This document shows positions 13,807-15,672 of a stretch of DNA of 15,672 nucleotides, piece after piece (within the stretch, counting starts at the first letter, position 1; the number at the start of each line of letters is the position of its first letter). A program made the position numbers and the translations under genes. This DNA comes from Candidatus Desantisbacteria bacterium CG2_30_40_21 (GTDB lineage Bacteria; UBA9089; CG2-30-40-21), in NCBI GenBank assembly GCA_001873945.1, contig MNYI01000026.1, forward strand, positions 1-15,672. Reading direction: 5' to 3'. Under the pieces are notes generated by a model, which did no database searches, had not been told where the DNA came from, and worked only from the letters and a program-made list of their open reading frames with translations.

Positions 13807-15159
13807 TTATCTCCTATAAGACACCGTATATGCAAGAGTCTCCTCTTTCCCGGGCAATACCTCAACCTCAAACAAGAGCGTACCCGCGCTTTTTTTAGCA
13901 GATTTATGTGTGCTACGAATAATACTCCATGTTCCCCAAGGATGTTCTACAACCTCTACTGTTATTTTTTCTTTCTTGCTATTCAGGATATTAATCTCAT
14001 AATCCTCTTCCACCATTTCTTTGGATAATACCCTTCTATCCCTTACCTCTCTTTTTGCCGTAACATCAAAGGCATCACCAAGGCAAAGGGTTACATTCTT
14101 ATCAACAGGTGTGTGTTCCATAATATTCTCTCCAATAAACTGCAGGAAACCTTCCTCATCTTGTTTATAAAATCGTATCTTTCCTTTGGGCAAAGGGGTA
14201 CCCAGACCGCTTTGATCCTCATTCTTAAAGGAGAGCATAAGTCTGGCATTTTTCGCTGATTTTGTGTAGTCATAATTGAATGTTCTTTTAACCGCAACAT
14301 CCTTCTGGGGAAAAAAACCTAACTGAGTTGTTTGATTATTATTGAGTGTAGCAGAATTTTTTATAGTATATAGATAATACTCCCCTAAATTTTCCTGACT
14401 ATTATATTGTCCCCCCGCTGCCTCAGACAATGGAGCTGCTGCCATCATCATCCGTTTCATTTTATATCTCTGGACAGGCATGTCCTGTATCCTGAAGGGA
14501 TTTCCTGCTACTAATTTTATTCTTGCCTGTGGAAATTTTCCACCACTTTGATTGTCTATGGTTGCCTTGGCTGAAAGCTCTATAGCCGTATCGTTATTAT
14601 TGATAACAGCCGTATAATCACATTTCCAGCTTATTCCAGAGGTAAGATAGCGAAGGGTTATCTGTTGGGGTAATGTCGTATCCTCGCTAATCCTACACAC
14701 AATGGTAGGTGTGGTAAGCAAACCATCCATTTTATTTGAAAGGCTGATGTTGGCAATTTCACCAATGGCTATTAATTCTACTCGGATATTGTTTCTTAAG
14801 AATATCCATTGCTGGTCATAACCCAATAGATAACCCTCAAATATCTTTCCGTTTTGAAGGCTGACAGACACTGTTCCATTGATACAATTTGCCAGTAACT
14901 TGCTGAAATCTGAAAGGTCATACTCGTAACTTTGTTGCAAGACAGAGATTGGAGATATAGAGATACTACTTGGATCAAGTTGTGCTGGAAGGTCAGAAAG
15001 GGTAATCAATCCTGCCCCCTGTTTTGCCTTAAAAGGTCTCACCTCTTTAACCATAGCCAGATTCTGAGAATAGATGGTAATATCAATACCCCTGTCTGGC
15101 TGGGCATAGGCAACGGTTGTTTCCAATAATAAAATACTAAGCAATAAGAACCGTAACAT
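13807..15159 (-). CDS. Exported DUF4139 domain protein
   Basis: The 450-residue protein begins with a signal peptide (LLLSILLLETTVAYA, likely cleaved before Gln20). Residues 25-70 (ITIYSQNLAMVKEVRPFKAKQGAGLITLSDLPAQLDPSSI) match the usual start of DUF4139 proteins, and the C-terminal half (about 165-449; LRYLTSGISWKCDYTAVI, KEEDYEINILNSKKEKITVEVVE, LPGKEETLAYTV) is the beta-rich DUF4139 domain. No coiled coil typical of the longer DUF4140-DUF4139 proteins is present. Function is unknown; it is probably periplasmic or surface exposed. AAGGAGG stands 6 nt before the ATG. It converges on ruvC with a 76-bp gap lacking a convincing terminator. The inverted-repeat element at 15188-15325 begins only 29 bp upstream, so its promoter lies within or beyond that element. 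Confidence 0.85.
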   Translation of the reverse strand: MLRFLLLSILLLETTVAYAQPDRGIDITIYSQNLAMVKEVRPFKAKQGAGLITLSDLPAQLDPSSISISPISVLQQSYEYDLSDFSKLLANCINGTVSVSLQNGKIFEGYLLGYDQQWIFLRNNIRVELIAIGEIANISLSNKMDGLLTTPTIVCRISEDTTLPQQITLRYLTSGISWKCDYTAVINNNDTAIELSAKATIDNQSGGKFPQARIKLVAGNPFRIQDMPVQRYKMKRMMMAAAPLSEAAGGQYNSQENLGEYYLYTIKNSATLNNNQTTQLGFFPQKDVAVKRTFNYDYTKSAKNARLMLSFKNEDQSGLGTPLPKGKIRFYKQDEEGFLQFIGENIMEHTPVDKNVTLCLGDAFDVTAKREVRDRRVLSKEMVEEDYEINILNSKKEKITVEVVEHPWGTWSIIRSTHKSAKKSAGTLLFEVEVLPGKEETLAYTVSYRR

Positions 15160-15187
15160 TTTGTTCCTCCTTGTGGTTAGTCGCCGG

Positions 15188-15325
15188 AGAAAAAATAACT
15201 TGCAGGAGTCGTGTCACCGATCCATCTTGGCTGGCTTCGTTGTTCGTCGATTACGAACAGTCAGACTTGCCAGACTTGCCATCCAAGCGTCTTGAGTGAC
15301 TCTTGGTGTACAACTTATTTTTTCT
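15188..15325. repeat. 138-bp inverted-repeat element upstream of DUF4139 gene
   Basis: The ends match as inverted repeats with one mismatch (AGAAAAAATAACTTG at 15188-15202; complement at 15311-15325). Partial pairing continues inward, for example GCCAGCCAAG against GCCATCCAAG, with a 6-bp hairpin GTTCGT/ACGAAC at the centre (about 15242-15258) and a short direct repeat of CAGACTTGC. It has the form of a small palindromic non-autonomous element. No second copy is in the window and no target duplication is evident. Confidence 0.5.
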
Positions 15326-15390
15326 TGACTCCTTAACTTGACTTTTCTTGTATTATAACATATTTATTGGAAATTGTCCAATAATATTTG

Positions 15391-15431
15391 TGGGAAGGTA
15401 TGGATCTGGTCTTCAACCAATATCCTTCCCA
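15391..15431. repeat. Stem-loop upstream of the right transposase fragment
   Basis: TGGGAAGG (15391-15398) pairs with CCTTCCCA (15424-15431), and an inner TGGT/ACCA pair closes a CTTCA loop. Another 7-bp stem, TTATTGG/CCAATAA, is at 15364-15384. RAYT transposases are known to act on such REP-like hairpins near their genes, so these may be cognate substrates. Confidence 0.4.
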
Positions 15432-15464
15432 TGGCTCCAGCTTAAAAATGCTGATTACCTGAAA

Positions 15465-15487
15465 CCGGGGACAGCGCCCGTTTTTTT
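15465..15487. repeat. CGGGG-ACAG-CGCCCG motif, REP-like
   Basis: A short GC-rich imperfect palindrome (CGGG/CCCG with an ACAG core) in an AT-rich context is followed by seven Ts and lies about 40 bp before the transposase ATG. Similar GGGGACAG motifs often accompany IS200-like transposase genes starting MARxAR, so it may be part of the element's left end. On its own the stem is too weak to call a terminator. Confidence 0.35.
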
Positions 15488-15526
15488 ATTGACAAAATGC
15501 TATTTGTATGATAATATTTATTTATT

Positions 15527-15655
15527 ATGGCAAGAATAGCAAGAATTATCATACCAAATATACCTCATCATGTTACACAAAGGGGTAATTACAGGCAAAT
15601 CTGCCCATCCAGTTATTTTTTCTTGTTAGGCTTCTTTTTTCTATCTTACGCTTAA
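15527..15655 (+). pseudogene. Decayed IS200-like (RAYT-type) transposase, N-terminal remnant
   Basis: From the ATG at 15527 the first 24 codons (to 15598) read MARIARIIIPNIPHHVTQRG then NYRQ, the hallmark start of Y1_Tnp REP-associated transposases. After RQ the frame continues with unrelated hydrophobic residues and stops at 15653-15655, 42 codons in total, where a functional gene would have over 200. The catalytic HUH and Tyr motifs are absent within the visible part. The start region is a near-identical inverted copy of 1-58. Confidence 0.75.
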
Positions 15656-15672
15656 CCGTTTTCTCAAGCCAG

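Overview
The window is a stretch of chromosome from an uncultured bacterium. It is AT-rich, uses strong AAGGAGG-type ribosome binding sites and has several sigma-70-type promoters of the form TTGACA-N17/18-TATAAT. Two predicted exported proteins (TPR and DUF4139) and a membrane sensor suggest a Gram-negative-like cell plan. Housekeeping genes (gatC, HU, fmt, uvrC, an EF-G paralogue, yebC, ruvC, three tRNAs) are mixed with many small palindromic repeats, a pattern common in genomes of candidate phyla. I cannot assign a phylum from the sequence alone.

Layout. Left edge: the 5' end of an IS200-like (RAYT) transposase gene running off the window, then a nested palindromic repeat (64-257). Minus strand 281-1605: a very compact operon DUF502 membrane protein - HU/IHF-like protein - tRNA-Gly(CCC) - gatC, in which the HU stop codon lies inside the tRNA. 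At 1788-2762 a MazF/PemK-type toxin-antitoxin pair sits between two direct, nearly identical 163-bp palindromic MITEs. Next comes an exported TPR protein with its own promoter (2764-3983). Minus strand 4081-8476: a consensus promoter reads tRNA-Thr(TGT), tRNA-Tyr(GTA), a 1026-residue multidomain receptor (degenerate histidine kinase, PocR, two GAF, HD-GYP) and fmt. A shortened uvrC (8522-9850) is divergent from an EF-G-like GTPase (10158-12224), each with a good promoter in the shared 307-bp gap. The EF-G-like gene has a possible leader peptide and is followed by yebC and ruvC. A convergent DUF4139 protein (13807-15159) is preceded by another inverted-repeat element. The right edge carries a second, decayed copy of the transposase start, in inverted orientation relative to the left one.

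How the genes fit together. Translation is the main theme: tRNAs, GatC (tRNA-dependent amidation), Fmt (initiator tRNA formylation) and an EF-G paralogue. Recombination and repair form a second theme (RuvC, UvrC, HU). YebC belongs to a family of transcriptional regulators and translation factors, and yebC-ruvC adjacency is common in bacteria. Two transcription units place tRNAs directly in front of a gene for a tRNA-related enzyme, gatC at 17 bp and fmt beyond the sensor. The most unusual items are the HU/tRNA-Gly overlap, the kinase-like receptor lacking its phospho-acceptor histidine, the MITE-bracketed toxin-antitoxin cassette, the short UvrC, and the EF-G-like GTPase with altered nucleotide-binding motifs.
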